Shown here piece by piece: positions 8,900 to 16,860 of a DNA stretch of 64,000 nucleotides; within the stretch, counting starts at the first letter, position 1; every line of letters starts with the position of its first letter. Below the pieces are notes generated by a model that worked only from the letters and a program-made list of their open reading frames with translations, was not told where the DNA came from and did no database searches. The translations under genes were made by a program, and so were the position numbers. Origin of the DNA: Clostridium sp. (GTDB lineage: Bacteria; Bacillota; Clostridia; Clostridiales; Clostridiaceae); the NCBI GenBank assembly GCA_029257045.1, contig JARIDB010000004.1:1-64000 (forward strand), in the 5' to 3' direction.

Positions 8900-8955
8900 G
8901 AGAGACATATATAGTATTATTCTTAGAATAATCTATATATGTCTCTCTCTTTATA
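8900..8955 (+). terminator. Long hairpin terminator of the HesB-like gene
   Basis: AGAGAGACATATATA pairs with its complement at the 3' side, with an inner ATTATTC/GAATAAT stem, giving more than 20 bp in total, then CTCTTTATATTT. Confidence 0.8.
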
Positions 8956-9084
8956 TTTAAATATTATAATTAAATGAAATTTATTATATAAGATAAAATA
9001 ACAACTTTATCTTTTAATTAAATAAGTATATTAATCATTTAGTGAGTTAATTATACATATTTTTATAAATATATATCTCTTTAT

Positions 9085-9141
9085 AAAAAATATAGCAAAA
9101 AGTAGATTTTCACTAAATTTCAAAATCTACATTTTGCTATA
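9085..9141 (-). terminator. Terminator of map
   Basis: A 20-bp stem (9091-9110 with 9122-9141, one A-A mismatch) is followed on the minus strand by TTTTTTATAAAG. Confidence 0.85.
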
Positions 9142-9166
9142 ATTTATAATATTAAATCTTTATTAC

Positions 9167-10036
9167 TTATCTTGCAATAATCTCTGCTCCTGTTTCTGTT
9201 ACTAAAACAGTATATTCCCATTGTGCTGAATATCCACCGTCTTCTGTTAAAGTAGTCCATTCATCATCTTCATCTACAAATACCTCATAATCTCCTTGAT
9301 TTAACATAGGTTCAATAGTAAATACCATACCTGGAGCTAACACCATGCCTTCTCCTCTTTTTCCTACATGAGCAACAAAAGGTTCTTCATGGAATTGTAT
9401 GCCTACTCCATGTCCTCCAAAGGCTCTAACTACTGAAAATCCATTTACCTCAGCATGTTGTTGAATCACTTCTGCAATATCACCTAAAGTTCCCCAAGGC
9501 TTTATAGCCTCAAATCCCTTTTCTAAGCATTCTTTACATACCTTAACTAGTTTTGCATCCTCTGTAGCTACGTTACCTATCATAAACATCCTTGAAGCAT
9601 CAGAATAGTATCCATCTAATATAGTTGAAACATCAACATTAACTATATCTCCATCTTTAAGAATTTCATCTTTACTTGGTATTCCATGACATACTACATC
9701 ATTTATCGATGTACATACACTCTTTGGAAAACCTGAATAATTTAAAGGTGCTGGAATTGCCCCATGACTTATTGTATATTCATGAACTAATGTATTTATT
9801 TCTTCAGTACTCATTCCTAATTTAATTTTTTCTGAAACTAAATCAAGTACTCCATTATTTATTTTAGCACTTTCTCTTATGCCTTGTATTTGTTCTTCAT
9901 TTTTTATTAAGTCTCTAGTTGGTACTTCAAAACCTTTAGATTTTAAATTATTTAATTTTTCATCAAATTCTAAGTGGCATTTTTTATATTTTATCCCACT
10001 TCCACACCAACATTCATCATTTCTATTTAAATTCAT
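9167..10036 (-). CDS. map: Methionine aminopeptidase type I with N-terminal SEC-C zinc motif
   Basis: 289 residues, longer than the 250-residue core because of an N-terminal SEC-C-type finger, CWCGSGIKYKKCH, with Cys9, Cys11, Cys20 and His21. The catalytic domain removes initiator Met cotranslationally and keeps the metal ligands: Asp in DVSTILDGYYSDASR (two Asp), His in GHGVGIQFHEEP, Glu in FTIEPML, and Glu in SAQWEYTVLV. The substrate-side His is in NDVVCHGIPS. SEC-C fusions of MetAP are known and probably help ribosome binding. The start has TAGGAGGG. Monocistronic with its own terminator. Confidence 0.96.
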   Translation of the reverse strand: MNLNRNDECWCGSGIKYKKCHLEFDEKLNNLKSKGFEVPTRDLIKNEEQIQGIRESAKINNGVLDLVSEKIKLGMSTEEINTLVHEYTISHGAIPAPLNYSGFPKSVCTSINDVVCHGIPSKDEILKDGDIVNVDVSTILDGYYSDASRMFMIGNVATEDAKLVKVCKECLEKGFEAIKPWGTLGDIAEVIQQHAEVNGFSVVRAFGGHGVGIQFHEEPFVAHVGKRGEGMVLAPGMVFTIEPMLNQGDYEVFVDEDDEWTTLTEDGGYSAQWEYTVLVTETGAEIIAR

Positions 10037-10190
10037 AATAACCCTCCTAAAGATTAATAAATATATTATATTTATTTCTTATAATAGACTTTATTTAATC
10101 TTATTTGTACACAATAATTAAGCTTTTTCTTAAAATATTATTTATTGTATACAATACTATAACATAGTATAATAATTAAGTTAATATAAA

Positions 10191-10215
10191 GAAAAAAATA
10201 CTCCGAAGAGTATTT
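10191..10215 (-). terminator. Terminator of the 10274-10873 gene
   Basis: AAATACTC, TTCG tetraloop and GAGTATTT read on the minus strand, followed by TTTTC: a textbook stable hairpin. Confidence 0.9.
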
Positions 10216-10273
10216 AGCTTTTTATATTAAATTCATAATTTAAATAAGGATCCATTATTTAGTTCATTCCTTT

Positions 10274-10873
10274 TCACGACTCTATCCAATAACCTTTCCT
10301 AATTACTTCTAATTGCCTTTCTTCTTCACTCATATTTAAGAAGTATTTATCATTAAATGATTTATAGTAATCATTTAATTGACTAGCCATATTTTTCATA
10401 GCAATAAAGTTATTTAAGGTATCATCTGTTAGTAATAACTTTTCTTCTTTATTATTCATTTGAATATTAACATATTCAAAAATTAAACTTTCAAGTCTTG
10501 AGTAAATTTCATTTGGCATAAATTCTTCTAACATTTTATTATTTTTAGCTATTGATATAATCTCTTCTTTTCCATAATCTTTATACTTTGACCAAAGGTT
10601 AGTAAATTCTTCTGAAATAGAACTGTAATTTTTATAAATATTTAATAGCTCATTATTATCTATACTTTGTGCCTTAATACATTGATCTAATATATTTAAA
10701 TTACTCTCATTTCTACTTTTAATTTCTTCTAGGCTTGTATATGTTTCTTTGCCAGCTAATATTTTATACCGTGAATTCATAACAGAACTGTAAACGTTTG
10801 TAATAAGGCTTATTAATAGTATGCTTATTATAAAATACACACTGCTGTTCTTATTAAACTTATAAAATTTCAT
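10274..10873 (-). CDS. Membrane-anchored helical protein of unknown function
   Basis: 199 residues. One hydrophobic helix (about 10-29) lies near the N-terminus, with basic residues KFYKFNK before it, so the remainder should face outside. That remainder is a run of charged helices with heptad-like spacing and no cysteines or recognisable catalytic motif. The ribosome site is an unusual G-run (GGGGGGATG). It is about 100 bp downstream of the MoxR/VWA operon on the same strand, past only a weak hairpin, so it may be co-transcribed at low level. I cannot assign a family. Confidence 0.65.
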   Translation of the reverse strand: MKFYKFNKNSSVYFIISILLISLITNVYSSVMNSRYKILAGKETYTSLEEIKSRNESNLNILDQCIKAQSIDNNELLNIYKNYSSISEEFTNLWSKYKDYGKEEIISIAKNNKMLEEFMPNEIYSRLESLIFEYVNIQMNNKEEKLLLTDDTLNNFIAMKNMASQLNDYYKSFNDKYFLNMSEEERQLEVIRKGYWIES

Positions 10874-10951
10874 AACATCCCCCCGCCTTGTGATATTATA
10901 CCATAAAACTGTAAAATATCAAATAGCATAATCTAGAAAAGGTAATTTACA

Positions 10952-10980
10952 TTAAGGTGCTGTATATTACAGCACCTTAA
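10952..10980 (-). terminator. Hairpin at the end of the MoxR/VWA operon
   Basis: Perfect 13-bp stem TTAAGGTGCTGTA / TACAGCACCTTAA that includes the VWA stop codon. The following T-tract is poor (TGTAAATT), so it may stabilise the mRNA or only partly terminate. Confidence 0.55.
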
Positions 10981-12317
10981 TAATATCTACCATGTTCTTG
11001 TTGATATTCTTTTATCATTTCAAGACCAGTAGTTCCACCTTCACCTTTTTCTACTTTAATGTCAATTTTCTTTATACGTCCAAATGTTGTATTTAATGAT
11101 AATTCATCATCTCCTGTTAGAACCCAAATAACATTCTTAGATATTGGTTTAACTTCTAATTCCTTTTCCCCTACTCCATCAGTAAAATATATTAAAACAT
11201 GATTTCTCATTCTATTGTCTTTTAAATATTTAAATACTGGTGAAAACTTAGTAGCTCCATTATCAGAAGTTCTTTTTTTTATATCATTTTTTGACCTTAT
11301 TTCATAAACTCTTCTAATTTCATTATCAGATTCTATAATGGTTATTTTATTAGTTCTATTTTTCGCAATATCTAATACTTCTACCATTATCTTTTGAATT
11401 TCTTTTTCACTTATAGAAGCACTAATATCTATAGCCACTATTATTTCAGGTATAGAATTAGGCAGTTTACCTCTTATATCAATTCTTTCAGGTTGCCTTC
11501 TATCTCTTCTTGTAATAGTTTTTTTCTGTCCAGCTCTTATTGTTGGAATTAATCTTTTAAGTTCTTCTTGCCATGATATTTGAGGTATTTGAGTATAGGC
11601 ACTTACTATCTTTTTGATATCTTCTGGTGCATTGTCTTTCATAGAGCTTATAGCAATTTTCTTAGTTAACTCTTTTATAGAATCACTATCTAAACTACTT
11701 TCTTCCCAAATATCATGAGCTTTTGAAATATCAATTAATGATCCTAAATCATCGCTATCTCCCTCTTTTTTATTATTAAGTTTTTCTTCTATTGCCTTTT
11801 CTATTTTTTCTGCATATATCTCAATAGCCTCATTTGGTTTAAGATTATAATAAAACTCCATATTAAATCTTTCTAATCTAAAACTTTCTGTAGGCATATT
11901 ATTTATATACTGATTTACAGATATATCTAAAGCCATATTTACTGCTGTAGTGGTATATTTATTTCTTAATTCTTTTTCCCTTTCATGATGACCATACATT
12001 ATATGATAAATCTCATGCTTAAATAAAGCTCCCATTTCTGATTCATTACATTCTAAGAAAAGTCTTGGGTTAAAATACATCTTATAACCTTCATGTTTTG
12101 GTACTGTAGCTAGAGGCCATGTTATATCAAATCTAATAGCTCTTTCTAATCTCACTAAAAATTGTCCAAAGAAATTATCTTCCCCTTGAATCATATTAAC
12201 AATCACTCTTTCTACTAAAGAAAAAAATTCTCTTTCAAAATCACTATTTACTTCTGTTTCTGTCTCCATATCTACTAATTTATCAATTAAAATAAGCCTT
12301 CTATCATTAAATTCCAT
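10977..12317 (-). CDS. Predicted metallopeptidase with C-terminal VWA-like domain (DUF2201/COG3864 type)
   Basis: 446 residues. ATG 12317 is preferred over ATG 12326 because the AGGGATGA site abuts the upstream codon. The N-terminal part contains a zinc-protease-like HEIYHIMYGHHERE (near 102), the centre is a charged linker, and the C-terminal part is a von Willebrand A-like domain starting VAIDISASIS (DxSxS metal-ion-dependent adhesion site, near 293-298) with a later YFTDGVGE. Such proteins pair with MoxR-type ATPases, encoded immediately upstream (stop 12 bases away). The pair is likely a chaperone-like or processing machine; the target is unknown. Confidence 0.88.
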   Translation of the reverse strand: MEFNDRRLILIDKLVDMETETEVNSDFEREFFSLVERVIVNMIQGEDNFFGQFLVRLERAIRFDITWPLATVPKHEGYKMYFNPRLFLECNESEMGALFKHEIYHIMYGHHEREKELRNKYTTTAVNMALDISVNQYINNMPTESFRLERFNMEFYYNLKPNEAIEIYAEKIEKAIEEKLNNKKEGDSDDLGSLIDISKAHDIWEESSLDSDSIKELTKKIAISSMKDNAPEDIKKIVSAYTQIPQISWQEELKRLIPTIRAGQKKTITRRDRRQPERIDIRGKLPNSIPEIIVAIDISASISEKEIQKIMVEVLDIAKNRTNKITIIESDNEIRRVYEIRSKNDIKKRTSDNGATKFSPVFKYLKDNRMRNHVLIYFTDGVGEKELEVKPISKNVIWVLTGDDELSLNTTFGRIKKIDIKVEKGEGGTTGLEMIKEYQQEHGRYY

Positions 12318-12328
12318 ACCTATCATCC

Positions 12329-13414
12329 CTATTCGTATATAGTAAAGAAAGCATCTAAGAATTTATCTTCATCTAATAAGCCTTTATATAATCCTTCAGT
12401 AGCTTCCCCCTTAACTTCTTTCATCAGTCCAAGTCTTAAATCTTTTGGATAAGAAGCTAATAAATCCCCAAATATTTTTCTGTTTTTATTATTGTTATTA
12501 TCTTCTAAATATCTTAAGGCATTTTTAGCTAAAATATATAACCTTGAATGGCTTTCCTTTCTAATTTCTTCTCTTATTTCTAAAGGCAGTACTTCATAAC
12601 AGAATATATCTTGCGGTTTTCTTATAGGACTTTTAGAACTTTTAATATAATTTATAAAATCTGTTGCTATACTAACACCAGCATTTCCTTTAACCACATT
12701 ATATAAAGTATCAATTGAATATTTATTTTTTCTATTTAAATAAACATTATATGCCTTACCTATTCTTTCCCAGCTTCTTGGAGTTGCTTTAATGCTTTCC
12801 TTTGAATTTGGAGTATTTAAATATTCTGGAAAAGTTGATAAAAATTCTATAATATTTTCATTAATATTAGTTTCCTTACCCATGGCCCAGTTTATCCACT
12901 CTTTGATGTCTGAGCTTAATTCCACCCAAGTAAATCTATCTTCCTGTGCCTTATCCATATCAACTACTTGATAATCACTATCTTCATATCCGTCATATTT
13001 ATTTGAAGGATTCATAGCGGCAACAATTCTTACCCTTTCGGAAAGTTTATATCCATTAATCTCTCTATTTAAAATTAGATTCATAAGTTCTTGTTGTACT
13101 GCATGTTCACATCTATTTAATTCATCAATAAATAATAACACACCTTTATATTCATTATTTTCTAAAGCCTTATCAACTTCTATTAACTTATAATGAGTTG
13201 CGTACCTAGTTCTACCTTTTTCAACTATTGGAAGACCACCAATTTCACCTTCTTTTAAAAGGTTAGCATCTATATTTGCTAAATAGTATTCATCATATTC
13301 ACATATTTTTTTTACTAAAGATGTTTTACCTATACCAGCTTCCCCTATTATTAAAGGAACATTCCCTGATTCTAAAACTAATTCTATAGTATTCATTGCT
13401 TCTGAAAATTTCAT
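12329..13414 (-). CDS. MoxR-type AAA+ ATPase (AAA_5, dynein-related)
   Basis: 361 residues. Walker A is GEAGIGKT at 24-31, Walker B is GVLLFIDELNRC (near 100), followed by the family's EHAVQQELMNLI and a sensor-1 region with RIVAAMNPSNKYDGYE. PRSWERIGKAY provides a typical AAA_5 helical-lid arginine region. MoxR ATPases remodel or activate client complexes together with VWA proteins; the next gene encodes one. It lies between the repeat protein and the VWA protein with gaps under 20 bp, so the three form one operon. Start has AAAGAGGTG. Confidence 0.93.
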   Translation of the reverse strand: MKFSEAMNTIELVLESGNVPLIIGEAGIGKTSLVKKICEYDEYYLANIDANLLKEGEIGGLPIVEKGRTRYATHYKLIEVDKALENNEYKGVLLFIDELNRCEHAVQQELMNLILNREINGYKLSERVRIVAAMNPSNKYDGYEDSDYQVVDMDKAQEDRFTWVELSSDIKEWINWAMGKETNINENIIEFLSTFPEYLNTPNSKESIKATPRSWERIGKAYNVYLNRKNKYSIDTLYNVVKGNAGVSIATDFINYIKSSKSPIRKPQDIFCYEVLPLEIREEIRKESHSRLYILAKNALRYLEDNNNNKNRKIFGDLLASYPKDLRLGLMKEVKGEATEGLYKGLLDEDKFLDAFFTIYE

Positions 13415-13431
13415 ATTGTCACCTCTTTATA

Positions 13432-14205
13432 TTAAACTGAAAGTTTATAATCAACTAATAACCTTTTAGCCTTTTTGCTTCCGTATTCTCTTATAAAACT
13501 TACTTTATTCATTTCTACTATCTCTAATTCTAAAAAATCTATTAAATACTTTTCGTCTATTTCTTCTTCTTTTATCTTATCTATTACTATATTAACTACA
13601 AAATCAACAGTTATAGATTCAAATACATATTTAACAATTTTTATATTATCACTAATTAATATCTTTAATTCATCTAAATCAAAATTTATATAATTTATAG
13701 CTTCCTCATTTCCTCTTACAGCTGCTCTTCTCACCTCTAAATCAGGATTTTCTATAAATTTAATAGCAGCCCAATAATTATCTATTGCTGCTAATTGAAC
13801 TTTTATTGTTGGGTTTTTAATATATCTTATTGCATCGTAATCTTTATTTACCCCTTGCATTTGTAATTCTTCACTTGGATCTTCTATAAATTGAATAGCC
13901 CATCCCTTAACATTTATAGCTTCTCTTTTAACATTTTCACTAGGATCCTTTATATATTTTAAAGAATTCCATAAAAGCCTTACTGCTAATATTCCATTTT
14001 CTTCACTTATTTCTTCTATATACTCTATAGATAAAGGATTATTCTTTATAGCATCCTTTTTTACATTTTCCCCAGGGTTTTTTATATATTTTATTGCTAA
14101 TCCATTTTTATTTACTGCTTTCAAAATTAAGTCTTCACTTGGATTTTCTATATATCTTATATACATTGGGTTATCATTTATCTTTTTTAAATCATTATTT
14201 TCCAT
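13432..14205 (-). CDS. Tandem 22-residue repeat protein (DUF4116-like), first gene of the MoxR/VWA operon
   Basis: 257 residues made of seven or eight consecutive units of about 22 residues between positions 10 and 190. The pattern is A-I-x-Y-I-x-N-P-S-E-x-V-x-x-x-A-I (for example AIKYIKNPGENVKKDAIKNN). This builds a helical solenoid of the DUF4116/HEAT-like sort, usually a binding scaffold. The last 60 residues are helical and not repeated. There is no signal peptide. Its place as first gene of the operon suggests it recruits clients or regulates the ATPase-VWA pair. That role is inference. Confidence 0.8.
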   Translation of the reverse strand: MENNDLKKINDNPMYIRYIENPSEDLILKAVNKNGLAIKYIKNPGENVKKDAIKNNPLSIEYIEEISEENGILAVRLLWNSLKYIKDPSENVKREAINVKGWAIQFIEDPSEELQMQGVNKDYDAIRYIKNPTIKVQLAAIDNYWAAIKFIENPDLEVRRAAVRGNEEAINYINFDLDELKILISDNIKIVKYVFESITVDFVVNIVIDKIKEEEIDEKYLIDFLELEIVEMNKVSFIREYGSKKAKRLLVDYKLSV

Positions 14206-14432
14206 AGGTATTCCTTTCTTAACTAATATATATATACTTTTTAATTAATAATTTAAATCATCAATATTATTACAATATTAAATAATTAATAGCCTTATTT
14301 AACTAAAATTACAAAATCACATTTTATTTTCTATTTAATTATACTCCATACAACTAATAATTACTATCACTTTTATGTAATAGTAATTATTACATATATT
14401 AAATAATTTATTCTTTTTATATAATTCTATAA
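14206..14432. other. Upstream region of the MoxR/VWA operon
   Basis: AT-rich leader of about 130 nt after the predicted promoter. It contains a perfect 13-bp inverted repeat at 14355-14392; no gene. Confidence 0.5.
14338..14392 (-). promoter_or_regulatory. Promoter with overlapping 13-bp inverted-repeat operator
   Basis: On the minus strand -10 TATAAT is at 14338-14343 and a weak -35 TAGTAA at 14361-14366 (17-bp spacer). The inverted repeat TAATAATTACTAT (14355-14367) / ATAGTAATTATTA (14380-14392) covers the -35 region, as expected of a repressor or activator site. Confidence 0.55.
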
Positions 14433-14462
14433 AAAAAGTAAAAGCTTTTGCTTTTACTTTTT
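14433..14462 (-). terminator. Terminator of the TetR-rhomboid-like operon
   Basis: 13-bp stem AAAAAGTAAAAGC (14433-14445) with its complement at 14450-14462, U-tract on the minus strand. Confidence 0.85.
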
Positions 14463-14464
14463 CT

Positions 14465-15259
14465 TTAATTATGCTCATGATTCCTTATATGATTTTCGCA
14501 GTAGCACTTTCTTCCCTTACATTTTGAACAATATCTAAATTCCATTTCCTTATCATCTTTTTCTGTTATTCCACAAATAAAACATTTATGTTCATTTTCA
14601 ACAACTCTCGAACTTTTTTCGAATTTCTTTCTTCTCCCAACTACCTTCTTCTTAAAAACAAATTCTTCAAAAACTTCTTTTCCAAAGAATATCAAGAAAT
14701 TTATTACTGGTAATAAAATTATTAATGCTGTAATTAGAGAACCTGATCCAATTAACTTTATTATAAGAATTATCCAGTAAAAAATAGCAAAGTATTTAAC
14801 TTTTACAGGAATAATATAAAAAATAAGCAATTCATAGTTAGGAAATATTCTTGCAAAGGCTAAAAATAGCGACATATTTATACCTTCACCTGTTAAAAAA
14901 TCAGTTCCTGTTATAAATGATATAACTATTGTTGTTAATATTCCTATAAAATAATAAATATTAAATTTAAATTCTCCCCATAATCTTTCAAGGCTAGTAC
15001 CCACCATATAACTGAAGTACATACCAATAATAAACCAAAAAGGAGATGTAAGAGATGGAACAAATATAAAAGTAATTAATCTCCATATTTCTCCTCTTAA
15101 TACTAATTCCTTATTTAAGTAAAGTATATCTATTATCCTTATATCAGGAATTGCATAATTTAATACATATACCATTATATTTCCAGCAATTATTAATGCC
15201 ATTAAATTAGGTATATAAATATCTCCATATTTTCTTTCTAACTTATTTAAAACTTTCAA
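14465..15259 (-). CDS. Rhomboid-like membrane protein lacking catalytic residues, with C-terminal zinc-ribbon-like tail
   Basis: 264 residues, TTG start behind AGGAGGAAGG. Six hydrophobic helices span about residues 20-195. The segment RGEIWRLITFIFVPSL matches the rhomboid WR motif region and IFPNYELLIFYIIPVKVKYF matches the rhomboid/Der1-like TM4-TM5 connector. The GxSG serine motif is replaced (GINMSLFLAFARIFP) and no catalytic His is evident, so it should be inactive as a protease. The cytoplasmic tail has CFICG, YCSKCKGRKCYC and a final HIRNHEHN, likely a zinc-binding module. It lies 12 bp after a TetR gene. Confidence 0.75.
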   Translation of the reverse strand: MKVLNKLERKYGDIYIPNLMALIIAGNIMVYVLNYAIPDIRIIDILYLNKELVLRGEIWRLITFIFVPSLTSPFWFIIGMYFSYMVGTSLERLWGEFKFNIYYFIGILTTIVISFITGTDFLTGEGINMSLFLAFARIFPNYELLIFYIIPVKVKYFAIFYWIILIIKLIGSGSLITALIILLPVINFLIFFGKEVFEEFVFKKKVVGRRKKFEKSSRVVENEHKCFICGITEKDDKEMEFRYCSKCKGRKCYCENHIRNHEHN

Positions 15260-15271
15260 AACCTTCCTCCT

Positions 15272-15823
15272 CTAAAATTTATTTGTAATTATAAATATAA
15301 ATTCTTCAATAGATAATTGCATTCTACCCATTATTATATTAACCATATTACTTATAATAAACGAAGCTAGCTTTAATTCGTTTATATCAATAGATATTTT
15401 ACCTTTATTTTTTGTTTCTTTTATTATCTCTTCTAAAATAACGTGTAACTCTTCCATATTAGAATATCTACTACATTCTTCTATGTTTTCTTTTCTTTTA
15501 AATTTATTCAACTCTAAAAATATTTCTTTATGATACATAAGAAACTCTTCCAGCTTATAGTAAATATCCCTAATCTTTTTTTCAAAGCTTATATCTTCAT
15601 ACCTTATATCTTTTATGACTTCAATAGTGAATTCCCATTTGCTACTAAATAATTCTCCAACTATAGCCATCTTATTTGTAAAGTAATTATAAACAGTCCC
15701 TATGCCAATGTCAGACCTTGAAGCTAATTCTCTCATACTAAAACTTTCATAACCTTGTTCTTTCAAAAGTGTATAAGCTTCAGTTAATATTTTCTCCCTA
15801 GGGTTTACTAATATTTTAGGCAA
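15272..15823 (-). CDS. TetR/AcrR family transcriptional regulator
   Basis: 183 residues, TTG start with an AAAGGGGGT site. The N-terminal DNA-binding domain has the helix-turn-helix FSMRELASRSDIGIGTVYNY (residues about 24-44) and NKMAIVGELF after it. The C-terminal ligand domain is unclassified. It is first in a two-gene operon with the rhomboid-like membrane protein, which is its most likely target, and divergent from the amidase gene by 150 bp. Autoregulation is probable, but I could not single out an operator. Confidence 0.9.
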   Translation of the reverse strand: MPKILVNPREKILTEAYTLLKEQGYESFSMRELASRSDIGIGTVYNYFTNKMAIVGELFSSKWEFTIEVIKDIRYEDISFEKKIRDIYYKLEEFLMYHKEIFLELNKFKRKENIEECSRYSNMEELHVILEEIIKETKNKGKISIDINELKLASFIISNMVNIIMGRMQLSIEEFIFIITNKF

Positions 15824-15973
15824 AATAATTACCCCCTTTTACATAATTTTATAATAAGGCCTTTTTAATATCAACTTATAAATTATTAATTTTATTAATA
15901 CCTTCCATTTATTTACATTTATGATTATGTAAAGTATAATAATATTAAGAATATTATCTACGAGGTATTTATT

Positions 15974-16750
15974 ATGGAAAACTCTAATTTCAATATTTCC
16001 CAAAGAAGAAAAATTCTTTATAGAAAAAAAAGAATTCGTAAAATTACCTTTAAAACAATTTGTCTTATTATTCTATTATTTTTAACTTATATTCCTATAA
16101 AGTTTATATCTAATAAAAAGATAGAAAACTCTACTATAAATAAGAAAATAACTACTAATATGAATAAAAAAACTACTACTATATGTATAGATCCAGGTCA
16201 TGGAGATTGGGATGTTGGGGCTAAAGGTACTAAAGGCTCCCTTGAAAAGGATATTTCTTTATCTATATCCTTAAAACTAGGAAGTATCCTTGAAAAGAAT
16301 GATAATATTAAAATAATCTATACTCGAACTAATGATTCTATGGATTACCTTAAAACCTCTAATGATAGTTTAAAAGAAAGAATAAAAATTAGTGAGATTT
16401 TCGAGTCTGACATTTTTATTTCTATTCACTGTAATAGTAATTATGATTTGATTGACTCTAGAGGTATAGAAACTTGGTACAACCCTAATAAAGACGAAAG
16501 TAAAGAACTTGCAACTTTTATTCAAAACGCCTTAGTTTCTTTAAAATATACAGATGACCGAGGTTTGAAAACTTATGAGAAAAAAGAAGATGCTTTAGCA
16601 GTTCTTGAGTTAAATACAGCAACCCCAGCTTTAGTAGAGCTTGGTTTCTTAAGTAACTTATTTGATGAAAAATATTTATCATCTGAAAAAGGCCAAAAAA
16701 ATATTGCTGAAGCATTAAATGATGCCTTAATAAATTATATAAATAAATAA
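15974..16750 (+). CDS. N-acetylmuramoyl-L-alanine amidase (Amidase_3, CwlD-like)
   Basis: 258 residues. A basic N-terminus (about 10-24) precedes one membrane helix (about 25-46), then a short linker and an Amidase_3 domain (about 68-255). Zinc ligands and the catalytic Glu appear in order: His in IDPGHGDWD, Glu in GSLEKDIS, His in FISIHCN, Glu in ALVELGFLSN. It cleaves the amide bond between MurNAc and L-Ala in peptidoglycan on the outer face of the membrane. Size and single domain without wall-binding repeats fit CwlD, the spore-cortex amidase, or a vegetative relative. Monocistronic. Confidence 0.9.
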   Translation: MENSNFNISQRRKILYRKKRIRKITFKTICLIILLFLTYIPIKFISNKKIENSTINKKITTNMNKKTTTICIDPGHGDWDVGAKGTKGSLEKDISLSISLKLGSILEKNDNIKIIYTRTNDSMDYLKTSNDSLKERIKISEIFESDIFISIHCNSNYDLIDSRGIETWYNPNKDESKELATFIQNALVSLKYTDDRGLKTYEKKEDALAVLELNTATPALVELGFLSNLFDEKYLSSEKGQKNIAEALNDALINYINK

Positions 16751-16780
16751 CATTCTAATTTAAAAAAACACTAATATAAA

Positions 16781-16836
16781 AACCTTAGTTATAAATTGAA
16801 ATTTAATTCACCTACTAACTAAGGTTAATTTTTTAG
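16781..16836 (+). terminator. Terminator of the amidase gene
   Basis: AACCTTAGTT (16781-16790) pairs with AACTAAGGTT (16817-16826), followed by AATTTTTTAG. Outer CACTAA/TTAGTG pairing may make it bidirectional for the ClC gene. Confidence 0.75.
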
Positions 16837-16860
16837 TGCATTATTTTTTATTTAATTATA

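Larger units (their letters stand above)
8829..9166. other. Convergent intergenic region, 338 bp
   Basis: It begins with a CAGTTCATAATTTACAATG sequence related to 47953-47978, then the long hairpin terminator of the HesB-like gene (8900-8955), a small hairpin near 8991-9016, and the map terminator (9085-9141). No gene seen. Confidence 0.6.
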
